Source: Hygrophila difformis (taxonomy: Eukaryota > Streptophyta > Magnoliopsida > Lamiales > Acanthaceae). Taken from it: a stretch of DNA of 64,000 nt. Positions 32,721-44,252 of this stretch are shown piece by piece (the first letter of the stretch is position 1; every line of letters starts with the position of its first letter). A model generated the notes under the pieces. It saw only the letters and a list, made by a program, of their open reading frames with translations, ran no database searches and was not told the DNA's origin. Both the position numbers and the translations under genes were made by a program. Where the stretch lies: contig JAOANR010000004.1 in NCBI GenBank assembly GCA_030278955.1, positions 16,740,526 through 16,804,525 of the forward strand, written 5' to 3'.

Positions 32721-35363
32721 TGTAATACCCGAGAAATTTGCAACATAAAATAAATAAATAAATAAATAAATAAATATAATAAACATAATAAATGGATAAG
32801 GAAGCATAAAAGATGAGAAATGGAATTTAAATTTAAAAGGAATCAAAATTCCGAGAACCCGGAAAGCCGAAGACAATTTAATCGAATAAATGGTTACACG
32901 GGGACCCGACATCGATAGACTCAATAACTCTAGTCCAAATATAAATTTAGGTCCGAATAAAATTAAGATAGGAAATCGGAGCCCGAAGATACCCCGGAAA
33001 TCCGAATCCGGGAACATAGGGGGATAGAAGTCCGAAAGAGAGGAGGAAAGACCCGACGGATCGCACGACCCGGCCCAGACCGAAGTCCAGGCTAGGATGG
33101 CGCGGTGTCCGCGCGGTTTTTAGGGGTTTACCGCGCCAAGGGCGCGCCACTTGGCAGAATCGGCCGTTCCGCGATTTTCTCGCCCGATTCCGGATTTTTC
33201 GACTTTCGGTTGAACATCTTCGACTCTAGACTCTTAGGGTCAGATCTTGGACGCCCTAGGTCTTAAACATCTATAAATAAGACATCCTAAGAGCTCCGGA
33301 TACATTTGAAACCCTACGAAATCTTTCTATACGTCGAAACCCTAATCCCGGAGTCGTCGGAGGCACAACACCGAGAGGAGGAACTGACTTGAACAAAATT
33401 TGGAGACCCCCGTTGCTGTGGTAAACCTTGATCCATTCTTTTCCTCATGTGATTCGAAAACGAATCCTAAATTCGATCTTTTTCTATTCAAAACCCCCGA
33501 TCCGAATCGAGAGCGAAGAACCCGACAAACGGAGAGGATAAACGGAGGACGGGAAGCCACGCCTCCGAATCGACGATCCCGGACGCTCAACAATTTGTAA
33601 GTTAACGCTTACTTTGGTTTTGGGTTGTTAAAAGATTCGAACATATAGATCTAATGGAACCCTATCTAAAATCTGTCTACACCGGCGCAGCGTTTTTGTT
33701 GAATTTATTCGAACCCCTTAAAGCGTTCAAACGAGAAAACTTAAAACACGAAAAACGTTCCTAAGACACTGATCTAGCTCCTGTAAAATTTCATAATTTT
33801 TCATCGTGTTTTGATATCGAAAACCGATCGTAAACGAGCCTGCTTTAGATTTAGATCTTGAAACGATGATAGATTCTTTATTCGAACTTGTTGGCAATTT
33901 CTACCTTAGATCTAGACCGATCTAGGCTTGGCGTTGAACATAAGAGTTGTAGATCTATATGTTATGAATACCTCCGTGAAATTTCAGAATTTTTCGTGAT
34001 GATTTGATATAAGAAATCCACCCCAAACCGAACTGGTTTAAAATCGGATCTTGAAAACTGGACAGAACATAGATTTGAACTTGTTGACATTTTTGACTAT
34101 GGTTCTAGGCCGAATTGGATCTTTAGCCGAACATGAAAGTTGTAGATAATTGTCTTAAGATGACCTCTGTAAAATTTCATCAAATTTAGAGTTGAATTGC
34201 TATGGTATAATTCGAAATCCTTAAACTGAGTTATATGAAATTCGGACAGAACAGTACTTCTGTGAAAATTAGTGTTTTTGACCTATTTAGGTATCTCGGA
34301 TTGAAAAAGTTAAAACACGAAAGTTTGTAGATCTCGACGTTTTGGAGTCAGTCGTGAAATTTCAGAATTTTTGAAATTAAATCTGATTTTAGACGAATTT
34401 TAGAGTAAACTGTGGTTGACCGAGTCAAATCTTGAAATCTTGTTGAAACGGTGGAATTAGCCTTTGAGGTTGAAACGGATAGAAATACTTTGACATACGA
34501 TACACGAAACGAGAAGATTAAAATATTGCGGGTTATGACTAAGCTAGATACTGTCAATGTTCTCTGCGGCTTGGGACATAAGAGCCCAAGTGTATGTCTA
34601 GGTTGACGTAAGAGCCCTAGCGAAACACTGATCGTATGGCTAGCGGACGGATTAACTCTAATTAAAAGATCGACCATGATACCTGTGGACATAAGAGCCC
34701 AGGCGTAAGGCTGGCGGACATAAGAGCCCTAGCGGTGGTGATCGGTAAAATAATCGAAACGAGGAGTTGGGAGAATTCCAAATTAAATCTGTATTAAATT
34801 GTGCTGTTAAATTTATGGCCACATATTTAATTACGTTGCAAGCTATATGATGATCTTATGAATCCCTATTTCTAAATTATGCGATTACATGAATTATTAT
34901 GCACATGTTTTCATTAAATTTAATTAAAGGCTTTGAAACCTCATAATCTTGTACGTGTTAACTTACTCAGCACGTAGTGCTGACCAAAACCATTTTTATT
35001 TCTTTTTCTTCTAGAGTTGAGAATTATGCATCGTCATATGCATATACGGGAAGCTTGGGATGATATATTGTTTTGAATTTTCTTTTGTATTAGACTAGAT
35101 CTTGCATGAACGGGCCTGTTTAACCCGTATTCTGGCCGTGTTGGCTATATTTAAATTCCGCTGCATTATACTTATGTAAATATTATTTTCCGCTGCAACT
35201 TTGATGTACTACTTTTAATTTGTATAAATGGGCTGTTTAAATGTTTTAAATTCTGAAAAACCATAGCCTTGCATCTCTTTAGCAAGCTCGGAGAAACCGT
35301 GTCTTGCTAGGGAGGTGTGGCGGTGACATCCCGACCTGGGTGACCAAAAACCGGGGTGTTACA
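32721..35363 (+). mobile_element. TekE2 3' LTR
   Basis: 2643 bp, collinear with the 5' LTR. TATA 33272-33280. The first donor is changed to GTAAAC (33420); second donor at 33597; hairpin array about 34570-34735; acceptor TTCTAG ending at 35014. It lacks the scrambled stretch found near 18566 in its partner. It is followed by GTTAC and then the TekE3 primer site. Confidence 0.93.
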
Positions 35364-35368
35364 GTTAC

Positions 35369-35901
35369 AAAGTGGTATCAGAGCCCGGAAGTATTTTTAA
35401 ATTATTATTATTATTTTTGGCCAATATAGAGGCCCAAGGATTTTTAAAACAAATATTAATATTATTTTTAAATTTTTAACTACCATGATTATTATTCTTT
35501 AATTTTAAGTTTTATTTCCATGGAACAAAAATTTATTTTAAACCCATGGAAAATATTTATATATGCATAGAAAATTTTTCCAACAAGTTTTTAAATTCAC
35601 GAAAACATTTTTCGGGATGGGATAACATTGCATTGCATTGCATTGCATACATCCATGAGTATTTGCGCTAATTTTTTTTGAATTATCAATGCTAAATAAT
35701 ACTCTTATCTTTGAATCCGACATGACCTTTATTTAGGAGCGCTTGCTTAAGACTAATTTTGCACTAGTCCTAGAACTTGATCACCTAAGCTTAGCGTGCC
35801 CCATGCATTATCACCTCTTGTCAATCCTATCTTATAGATTTTCTTGAACGCTAACGTGCCTTAGATTAGAAGCTTACTTTCACGTGCGTTGATAACAGAA
35901 A
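35369..35901 (+). other. TekE3 primer site and leader
   Basis: A35369 is the last base of the TekE3 5' LTR. TGGTATCAGAGC (35373-35384) is the initiator tRNA-Met primer site. The leader is AT-rich with a (CATTG)n microsatellite at about 35625-35648. It has no ORF0 equivalent; gag starts directly at 35902. Confidence 0.85.
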
Positions 35902-36258
35902 ATGGCACCTAAGGGAAAGTCGAGAAAGGAAATACCAAACAACACTAACGCTGACCTCCCCAACGCACCGAACAATAATGAGATCCCTCAGAACGTAGGA
36001 GGGCGAGTGCCACATGTTCCCAACAAAATGGATGAGCGTCTAAGGACTGTCGAGGAAGTTCTCGTAATATTAGGAAATGCTGAAGTGCAACGGGCACAAG
36101 CGGGTATACCACCACCGGTAACCCGAGTCAACTATTTAGCCTTGGTAAACCCTTACCAACCACCCCACTACGCCGGCGAAGAGGACCCGGCTCGGCTAGA
36201 AGAATGGATACGGACGTTCGATAAGCTGTTGAACGCCGTAAGATGCCCCGACGAGGAA
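35902..36258 (+). pseudogene. gag: TekE3 gag, N-terminal part
   Basis: It begins MAPKGKSRK and matches TekB gag through the RLRTVEEVLVILGNA stretch and [20 protein letters not shown] to NAVRCPDEEK. The reading then runs into unrelated sequence and stops within five codons. The next part of the protein, about a dozen residues further on, is found inverted at 44680-44253, and the zinc knuckles at 55443. The break is the left edge of the inversion. Confidence 0.9.
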
Positions 36259-36360
36259 AAGAAAGATAAAACCTAACGCCTTCTTATAATTGTTTTGCAG
36301 GAATTTGAGGAACCAACAAAAAGAAAGATAAAGCTTCAAAAAAAAAAAAACCAGGTTCCC

Positions 36361-36457
36361 GGTTGGGTTAATATTATATTTAATGAAAATAAATTCTGGA
36401 AATTAGAGAAATCTAAAATCCAGAATAAATTCATAAAATAAAATTGTTAACCCAACC
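36361..36457. repeat. ~97-bp imperfect hairpin
   Basis: GGTTGGGTTAA at the left pairs with TTAACCCAACC at the right. Inner arms also pair (AATTCTGGA with TCCAGAAT), leaving a short AT-rich loop. It could be a small MITE-like fold or part of the AthE4 3' region. No target duplication could be fixed. Confidence 0.55.
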
Positions 36458-36667
36458 TAATTTATGCAAGCAATATGTTTTAGATTCTAATTCTGTGTAG
36501 ATATGTTTGCTATTGAGTTCATCTTGATGAACATAAATTTTTGAAAACCAAAATTTTCCTAAGTCTTGACTGTGGTTTATTTTTCATTTCAAGAAAATTC
36601 GAATTAATTTGAATTGCTTGGAACAAACCACATAAGACATTTTGCCTTGGAAATTTTCACTCTCGGA

Positions 36668-37130
36668 TTAGTTAATTCGAATTATGCAGGCAATTCGAAT
36701 TAATTCGAATTGACATGCAAATTGAATTGGCACCCAAGGCAGAACTTTCGGATGTTTTATTTGGCCAAGTATTGCAATTCGAATTATAAGGCAATTCGAA
36801 TTAATTCGAATTGCCTGACTAATTCGAATTGGCATACAAAAGGCATTTTCCTCATCAAGTGAGCAATTCGAGTTATTCAAGCAAATCGAATTAATTCGAA
36901 TTGGCCACAATAATTCGAATTAGCTCACTTAGGCACCTTGTGCAGATTTTGCCCGCAACCTCAAGTTCGAATTGTGAGTCAATTCGAATTAATTCGAATT
37001 GATCTCAGAATTCGAACTTGTGTGTGTATTTTTGTCCTTCAAGCCAATTCGAATTAATTCGAATTGGTCTGAATAACTCGCATCTCTCACAGAATGCACC
37101 AATTTGAATTAATTCGAATTAGTGCATAAT
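36668..37130 (+). repeat. AATTCGAATT palindrome array in AthE4 internal 3' region
   Basis: About twenty copies of the decamer AATTCGAATT, many as back-to-back pairs (AATTCGAATTAATTCGAATT) separated by 15-40 bp of unrelated sequence. It lies just upstream of the TATA-like box and start of the env-like ORF. The same word fills two places in each AthE4 LTR. Confidence 0.88.
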
Positions 37131-37150
37131 TCGAACTCCCCTTCCGAATC

Positions 37151-37335
37151 CTTTTTATACCCTCTTTCCCTCTCATTTTCCCTCACTTTCACTTTTCACA
37201 TTTCCAAAATCCCTCCCGTGTTCTCTCTCGCGAAACTGTCTTCCTCGCGAAACCGGCAAAAGATTTCGACTTTCCCTCCGTTCATACCCGTCGGAAATGG
37301 CATCCTCTTCGTCTAATCCAAGTGGGAGTCGGGGG
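37151..37335 (+). promoter_or_regulatory. Internal promoter and first exon of the AthE4 env-like ORF
   Basis: TTTTTATACC (37151-37160) is TATA-like and is followed by a CT-rich leader. An ATG at 37297 starts a 13-codon exon (MASSSSNPSGSRG) that runs into GGTAAGT (about 37334), a good plant 5' splice site. This suggests that the 3' ORF is expressed from its own spliced transcript. The acceptor was not identified with certainty, and part of the coding sequence is deleted downstream. Confidence 0.45.
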
Positions 37336-37591
37336 TAAGTGGTTCTTTTACATTTTCGCACTCTGTTTTCGCAGTTTTCAGTTTTGTCTCTTCGTATTCC
37401 TTGCGAAATCGGGGATGGGGAGGGAAATGTGCTTGGATTTTGCATCGGAGAGAGCCGGAAAGTGATCGGAAATGACTGGGTGTAGTATATTAAAGGGTAG
37501 AACCGCTTAGGGCAGAACCTAGGTTCCCAGGGCTTTTTTTTGTTGTTACTGCCATTTTTTTAGGGTTTGAAGGTTTCTGTGCTCTTAAGGG

Positions 37592-38494
37592 ATGTTCATT
37601 TTGAAAATGAAGATTAGGCCAAACCCTCATGCACATGAAACATCTGGTCGAATGTTGAAGGGTTTTGCCAAGATTTGGCATGGACTGAAGATCAACGTGG
37701 GGGAGCAGATTTTCCATGTCATGACCACAAAAGTCACAGGCACCAGAGCTGCTGCTTTATGCTATCCCAACCTCATCAGGAGAATTTGCGAGGCCCAAGG
37801 AGTAGATCTAACAGTTTTTGCAGAGAGCGATCTTATTGATATGAGCCGGCCGATCCCAGTCCCAAAGACAAGGATAACTAAACCAGTTACATACGTTATG
37901 CCGGAAGAATCAGATGCTCAATCCAGATACACTCCTAGGGCACCAACAGCCGGACGCAAGGGACGCAAGAAGAAGGACCGTACTGAAGCGATACCTTCAA
38001 CATAAGAAGCTGCAGTCACGCCAACAGAACCTGCTCCCACTCCCACTCATCCTGGAACTGATGTTTCCACTCCAAGCCTATCACGAAGACATCCAGTCCG
38101 ACCCTCTCGCAGAAGCCCGACTGTGTCTCAATATCCAGCTGATTCTCAAACTCTAGAAGCAGTGAGCAGAATGGGAGAGTCAATGATGCAGAGTGTCAGA
38201 TCTTTGGCCGATGCCATAGTTTCGACTCACGAGAAACAAATGCAGAAAGAGGAAGAGTTTAGGCTGAGAATGCTTGAGAGAGAAGAGGAGTTCAGAAAGG
38301 AAGCAGCAAGGCAGCATCAAGAAAGGACTGAGAGTGAGGAAAAGAATAGAAAAATGTTCGAAGCAGTGTTCGCCAGTCAAGCTAGAATGTTCGACAATCA
38401 AGCCGAAATGATGAAGACCATCCTCAGCAAGTTCCCATCCCATCCAGGAGATGCCACCGGATCCTCCACACAGCCCACGGAGAAGAAGGACTAA
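37592..38494 (+). pseudogene. AthE4 ORF after pol (plant transposon protein domain C-terminus plus coiled coil)
   Basis: One frame with a single TAA at 38003-38005. The first part (GFAKIWHGLKINVGEQIF, ALCYPNLIRRICEAQGVDL) has the INVG...YPxLI..C..xGV pattern I associate with the C-terminal half of the 'putative plant transposon protein' domain. Then follows a basic, Pro/Thr-rich linker, and after the stop a strongly charged coiled coil (QMQKEEEFRLRMLEREEEF, QARMFDNQAEMM). The N-terminal half of the domain is missing, probably by deletion between the first exon (37335) and 37590. The position after pol fits the env-like/ORF1 place of Athila elements. The function of this domain is unknown. Confidence 0.65.
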
Positions 38495-40101
38495 GCTAAG
38501 TGATCACATTCATGCGAGCTCCATTGTAAACATCATGCATTAGATTTTCCATTCATTCAGTGCACTTCCAATCCTCACCATGGAAATCTAGTGTAACTGA
38601 TGTACATTTACTGCTTTCCACAAGAGAATTTCGTCTTGAGTTCTCTATTAAAAAAAAAAAAGATGTGTGGCAGTCCAAGATGAATAAGTGACTGTCACGC
38701 CAAAAACAAGCTGTGACATGCTTGCATGCTCACAGTGTCTTTTTACTGCTTTCAATTAAACAAACCGGCATAAAACAAGCATAAATCTGTCACCTAAATT
38801 CACATATTGAATTTAGGCTGATGATGAAATCTTCAGACTATTACATTGGGATAAAACAATTAAAAATATGCATGACATGAATTCTCGAAGTTTTGAGCTA
38901 TAAAAATCCAATGATATGATCACTTGAAAGAAAAACAAATATTCATGTTGAGAATTTGATTGAATAAGTTGTAAGAAATTTTTCAAAGGCTAAATTTGAG
39001 AATAAGAGTATGACATAATCAAACCGTCCCTTGTGAGATCTGAGCCGAGTCACTTTTACTCATTTCTTTCTTTGATTGTGAGAATCAATTCGATTAAAGG
39101 ACACTAGAACTTGCAATTGGGACCGATTCAAGACCATGCCATATTCCCGAAATTGAGCATATGATCGAGGCACTTAGAAAAACCCAAAATTTTGGCTTTC
39201 GTTTGAATTCCAAACCCAAAAACGTTTTCCCTTTAGGATTAACCAATCTGAGCCTTTAAGCCTAATTTTTCTTTGAAACCACTATATTATTCCCAGCCTT
39301 AAAAAGACCAAGAAAATCAAACCCAAGTGTACATGAGCCATCCCATCAAGGCATTGTAATTTTTGATCATCAAATATGTATCAATCGGTATGCTATAAAC
39401 CGATTCAAAAAAAAAAAATCGTTGAGATCCATAAATTGCAAATGACAAAGCAAATTAGACAAAGTCTAATGTCATGCAATAGAAAAGGAAAGAAAAACAA
39501 AAGAAAGATAGAAATAATGATGATCATAGATTCTACAACATGCCAAGTTATGGTGGAATGGTGTCATGTCACTTTCTAGCCCAATAATTCCCTTTCCTAC
39601 CAAATGTTACAACCGTATGCCCCGTTATAACCTTGAATAAGACCTCGGGATCTCGATTTGAGGAAATGAGCCGGTGGCGAGTTGGTCCAGTTGCAAGCTT
39701 ATGGGAGAATTTAATTGAATTGGATTTTGAGCGTTGATGATAAAAGCCAATCTTGAGAGTGAGTGAACTTTCCGATTCTACTATATGTGAGGCTCTGTTT
39801 CTATTAATCAATGATCATGTCATGCTTGAATTCAAGAAGTAAGCCAATGAATTTTTCTAAACACCTATTCAAGAAGAATTAACAATAATGATTGGTTTGT
39901 GTGTTCATGCAAGTGAGAAGTATCATTCCATTAAACACTGCAACCAAGAGAGTTTAATACTTGTAATTTTGATTGTCTTATCCCAATATAAAAAGAATGA
40001 AATTTCTGAGGCCACGCAAATGGATTGAATATGCAGAGTCCAAGCTCCTAGGAGCACTGACTCTGACTGCTCGGGGACGATCAGTATTAAATGTGAGGAT
40101 G
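38495..40101 (+). other. AthE4 3' non-coding region up to the 3' LTR
   Basis: 1.6 kb without a supported gene. It contains A-runs (38648-38660, 39405-39418), then GCTCCTAGGAGC and CTGCTCGGGGACGATCAG at about 40045-40085, typical of sequence just ahead of Athila 3' LTRs. It ends with ATGTGAGGATG immediately before the LTR start, a weak purine tract. Confidence 0.65.
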
Positions 40102-40436
40102 TAGATAATGGCCAAAATTGACCATTATTTTCAATCCATTTCCGTGTCTGAGACGGACATTTTGATCGTGTTTCCATCTTATTGTAATAAGAAAGCAGTT
40201 GAATTTGACAGATTAATGCTAGTTTGTAAAAACATCGAGCCGGTAATAAAAAGACACAAAATATGCAATTTTAAATTGTATTTGTGTTAGAAAAATCCAA
40301 AAACAGGAAAAAAGGAAAAAGAAAAGAAAAAGGAATGAAAAGATGGGCAAAAGAATAATATAGCCCACAAAAATCCAAAAAGATGGGAAAAAGATTGAAA
40401 ATCCCACAACTGAATTTTGGCTAAGTGTTGAAGCAC

Positions 40437-40828
40437 AATTCGAATTGTGCAATTCGAATTAATTCGAATTGGCACAAACAATTCGAATTGCTGAAGAGAA
40501 CAAGAAGTGGTTAAGTGTTGGGAAGGATGCAGAAGAGCTAATTCGAATTGTCTTGAATAATTCGAATTAGGGAATGAAGAGAAGGAACCCAAAGGCAAGA
40601 AGAAGTGCAATTCGAATTGTCTAATTCGAATTAATTCGAATTGGCACAAACAATTCGAATTGCCAACAGATGCAAGGAAGCCAAGCAGAAACCCTCATCC
40701 AATTCGAGAAAAGACCAATTCGAATTCTTCACAACAATTCGAATTGATAACTGAAGGCCACATTTCCAGCTCAAGGAAGAGATCTCACAATTCGAATTAA
40801 TTCGAATTGATTGAATTAATTCGAACTT
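40437..40828 (+). repeat. AATTCGAATT array upstream of TATA, AthE4 left LTR
   Basis: Clusters of AATTCGAATT and of double copies (AATTCGAATTAATTCGAATT) separated by ordinary sequence, placed in U3 just before the TATA box. The right-LTR copy is at about 54718-55110. Confidence 0.9.
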
Positions 40829-40890
40829 CACTCATTGAAGCTGTGGAGCATGAGCACAACATTGGTGGGCCTAGGGTTTTGAAATTTGTC

Positions 40891-40899
40891 TATAAAAGC
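40891..40899 (+). promoter_or_regulatory. TATA box of AthE4 left LTR
   Basis: TATAAAAGC, preceded by GCCTAGGGTTTTGAAATTTG. The right LTR has the same box on the minus strand (54653-54645). It lies between the two palindrome arrays. Confidence 0.65.
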
Positions 40900-41759
40900 A
40901 GATCTTTCACAACAGAACAAGAGGATCAAGAATTTTAACCAAAAAGCAGCTGGGACAAAAAGAACAGCAGGAGGTTTCACACCCCTTAAGGGTTAGGTAG
41001 GTAGTTTAGTTTAGTTTAGTTTATTTTTCTTGCAAGTAGTGTAGTTTCTACATGCTTTGATCTTAGTTTAGTGTAGAAGCAGTTTGTGTAACCTTTAGAG
41101 TAGCCATTTCCAGATTTTTATATGCTTTCTAGTTAGAATAAACCCTACCTTCAAGCTAATGATGGTTTTGGGTTCTTTATTTTGCTTTCAAAGTGCCAAT
41201 ACAAGAAAATTTCCAGAAATGGTGTTATTCATGTGTTTTGGCACTCTTTAATGCTTTCTTTAGAAATAAATGCTTAGCATGTTTTTTTGCTTCAACTAGG
41301 TTACATTTATTATGTCCTAGTTGACATTCAAACTTAATAAATGCATGTTTGGTGGGTTGTTAGCTTGATTTTATGCCTTAGAGCTTCAAATAAGTGTTCT
41401 TAGGTTTTAGATGTTTTAAGGTTTGTTGGGATTTACCTTTATGTCTTATTTTTTCCTGCCTTGTTTTTATTTTTATGCTGCCTTAGATAACTTGAGTGTT
41501 CTTAGTTTATTCATGCAGTTCTTGATTTTCTAGATGTTTTAGGTTCTTGATCTTTGAATCCTTTGTTTGTAGAAATAGGGTTTAAATCTTGCCAATACCC
41601 ACTGGACATGTGTTTGTTTATTTCTTGAAAACCTCACTAGGGTGGCTGTGAAGTGACATTGATGTGAGATGAGGGATTTGGTAAATCTAAACCCATCATT
41701 AACCGCACAGTGTTCACCTAACCCATACTTGTGAGAACAAAAATTGTTGTTGTTCGAAA

Positions 41760-42230
41760 ATGTGTAATTTGAATTGAGGCAATTCGAATTATCTCGAATT
41801 GCCTAAGAAATTCGAATTGCACAACTAATAATTTCCTTCATGTGGTTTTCAACCAATTCGAATTCTCCAATTCGAATTAATTCGAATTGGTTCAACAATT
41901 CAAATTGGCAAGGAAAACCACATTGTATTGTATACCACCCATTCATGCCTTAGTTTATTTTTTCCATCTCTTACCAATTCGAATTGTCCAATTCGAATTA
42001 ATTCGAATTGCTGGACAATTCGAATTCACCCTCCCCTTGAGGTAAATGCCTTAGTCAATTTGAGCAAGAAGAGGACTTCACCAATTCGAGTTGTCCAATT
42101 CAAATTAATTCGAATTGGTCAATAATTCGAATTAGATGATGTTCCAATTTCTGGCAATGATCAATTGGGTAAAGTAATACTTCATTCTTCATGCATTCGC
42201 AATTCGAATTAACCCAATAATTCGAATTGA
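41760..42230 (+). repeat. AATTCGAATT array downstream of TATA, AthE4 left LTR
   Basis: A second cluster of the decamer with single and double copies. Several copies carry one change (AATTTGAATT, AATTCGAGTT). Its partner in the right LTR is at about 53310-53790. Confidence 0.9.
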
Positions 42231-44235
42231 ACTATCCCTTCTATTTTGAAAACTCCAAAAATATTTTCTTTCATGATTTGTGTAAGTTGCATGGGTGTAT
42301 TGGGCCTAGGCCCATTTCACCTAACTCTATCCATTACACATTTCAACCCATTAGTGTCCACTTATTGTGTGCTTAACACCCACACAATACCAAAAATATT
42401 TTCTTACTTTTATGTTTTTCTCTTTCATTGTGTGTATGAACGGATAATGAGAAACACCACAGATTAATGTTGGTGAAAGGTCCCTTCACAGGGATATCGA
42501 CTAACCCGTCTTCTGTGTGTCAATCATTATCTGTTATTTTGCATGATCTGGTTAGTGGTTGGTGGAAGCTTCGGCGAGCGTTCTCTTCACTAAGAGTTTC
42601 GATTAGTCACCCAGCCAATTCCTAATCAGATACAGTTTTAATTTTCCTTATCTTAATTTCTCAACCTGAATTCAAGATGCAATAGTATTAATTGATGTCG
42701 ACCAACATCAGTTAAGACATATTACAGCAAGAAATATGTGGGTTTTTCTTCCACTCACAGACAAAAGAAAACTAAATGACGGCGGTCACCGTTGTTTGGA
42801 ATTCTTTTTGTCTAAAATCAGTCATCTGGGATAATTGGGAACCGGACCGCAGATGTTTGCAGTCCGGAAAACCTCAATTATCTCTGGCACCCTTTTAGCC
42901 AATTTCTTCTCATCTCAGGCTAATCCACCTTTGTGTATCGCATTCTGTCTAACCCCACCATATATTTTGGGGTACCTTATTTTCCTTTTCATATACTTGT
43001 ATGCATGATACTATTATGTAGATGTTCTGGTCTTATTGCTATTTTGGGGATCCTTCCCCTTGGACACAGAAGTCTTGATATAAATCAGATGCTGCATAAT
43101 AAATTTCCAACAAAAATCCCTTTTATAAAATCCGGATCTGAGTAAGGGATAAATTCAACAGTTATGACTAATTCACATTCTACTGGGGGTTAATTTTGAG
43201 AGCTTAGAAGCAGAGTCAGCGATTAGGTCTCATCTAGACTGAAAGGATCTGTGTTTTAATTGAGAGTTTAGTACCTGTCTAGGGAATGATTTTCAGATAT
43301 CGATTGGTTTCTCAAAACTGCTGTGTGTTGGAAATCTGATATTAGATATCGCATTAAGTCAATATCCACTTGGGTGTAGATGAGATGTGATAAATAATAC
43401 TAGAGGAACAACATATAGGCCTTGGTGAATTTATAAGGTAAGGTCGAGTATTCCTTCGACTACTATCTTCTTCTGCCAAAGTCTAGAATTGAGTCTTGAG
43501 TGAGTACATCCGGAATAGGTTCATTTATGGATCTGTTTCATTTAGTTTGTATCTCATAACTACCCAGATGTTGTAAGCCCTGTGGCTTATTGATATCTCG
43601 GGGGTTCTTGATCTGCATTTGGTCACCAAGACCAGGGGCTCTTTTATACTAACGGAAAGAGACGTTTTTAACGATTCCGAGTGATAGATTTAAATGCCTT
43701 CTTTACAGCTTTCTTACTGCTTTCCTTTAAATGCTTTCATAGAGGTCACTCGGAAGAATTAGGGGCTGTCCATCTGTTAAAAGGTTTGAGAGTTATGGAA
43801 TGGTTTGGGGCTTGATTTGAAACTTTGGGTGTGACATGGGGGAATGATAGGAGTACTTGGCATGTCAACTAATGATATGTTAGGTGTTGCTTGTCCACCA
43901 CAGATATGTAATGTAACTTCACAAGGCCTGTGGAGGGAGTTATAAGTCTGTGGTATCTTAGAAATTGTTGTCTTAAGAGCATGTAAATTCTCACCATAAG
44001 TACCTGTCTGTTAAAGGGAACATGGTGTAGAAAGCATGAGAGTTAGATAACTAGAGGATTATCCCAAGCTAAGATCTGTGTATAAAAATGGAAGTTTAAT
44101 TGTGTTTCATCTGAATCTTGTCCAATCTTTATTATTTCCTCCCTGTCCCTTCTGTCATAACTCTTTTCATTTATTAAATCCACACCTGAGATTTCAGAAA
44201 ATTACTCGTGTCAATGAAGCTCGTCAAAAGTTTCA

Positions 44236-44252
44236 TGGCGCCGTTGCCGGGG
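44236..44252 (+). other. Extra tRNA-Asp primer complement beyond the AthE4 3' LTR
   Basis: TGGCGCCGTTGCCGGGG directly follows the end (TTTCA) of the LTR at 44235, where host sequence is expected. It equals the element's primer site (50841-50825) and the complement of the last 17 nt of plant tRNA-Asp. It is followed by two copies of a 29-bp host gag word (44251-44279 and 44291-44319). Confidence 0.8.

Larger units (their letters stand above)
17320..35363 (+). mobile_element. TekE2: coding-less LTR element (large deletion derivative)
   Basis: Two LTRs of nearly equal length (17320-19965, 2646 bp; 32721-35363, 2643 bp) flank an internal region of only about 890 bp once TekB is removed (19966-20299 and 32167-32720). 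GTTAC duplications at 17315-17319 and 35364-35368 show normal integration. The internal region keeps the primer site, leader repeats, the last codons of pol (DTVMGT, stop) and the 3' cis block, but no gag or pol. Such elements must be mobilised by proteins supplied in trans. Confidence 0.92.
40102..44235 (+). mobile_element. AthE4 3' LTR (now inverted relative to the element)
   Basis: 4134 bp, collinear and nearly identical with the reverse complement of 50842-55442 apart from a ~467-bp segment present only in the right copy (joined here at a shared CATA near 44156). It starts T(A)GATAATGGCC, one base longer than the right copy, and ends AAAAGTTTCA. It contains two AATTCGAATT arrays and a TATA box at 40891. 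ORFs inside it are shadows. Confidence 0.9.

Noticed and set aside
36668..37130. CRISPR-like array (short repeat, unique spacers)
   Set aside because: The unit is a 10-bp palindrome with irregular spacing, present in several retroelement parts of a plant genome; there are no cas genes.
40287..40649. Proteins rich in NSN/IRINSNC repeats in the AthE4 LTR
   Set aside because: The repeated residues are simply translation of AATTCGAATT words; a shadow of the array.
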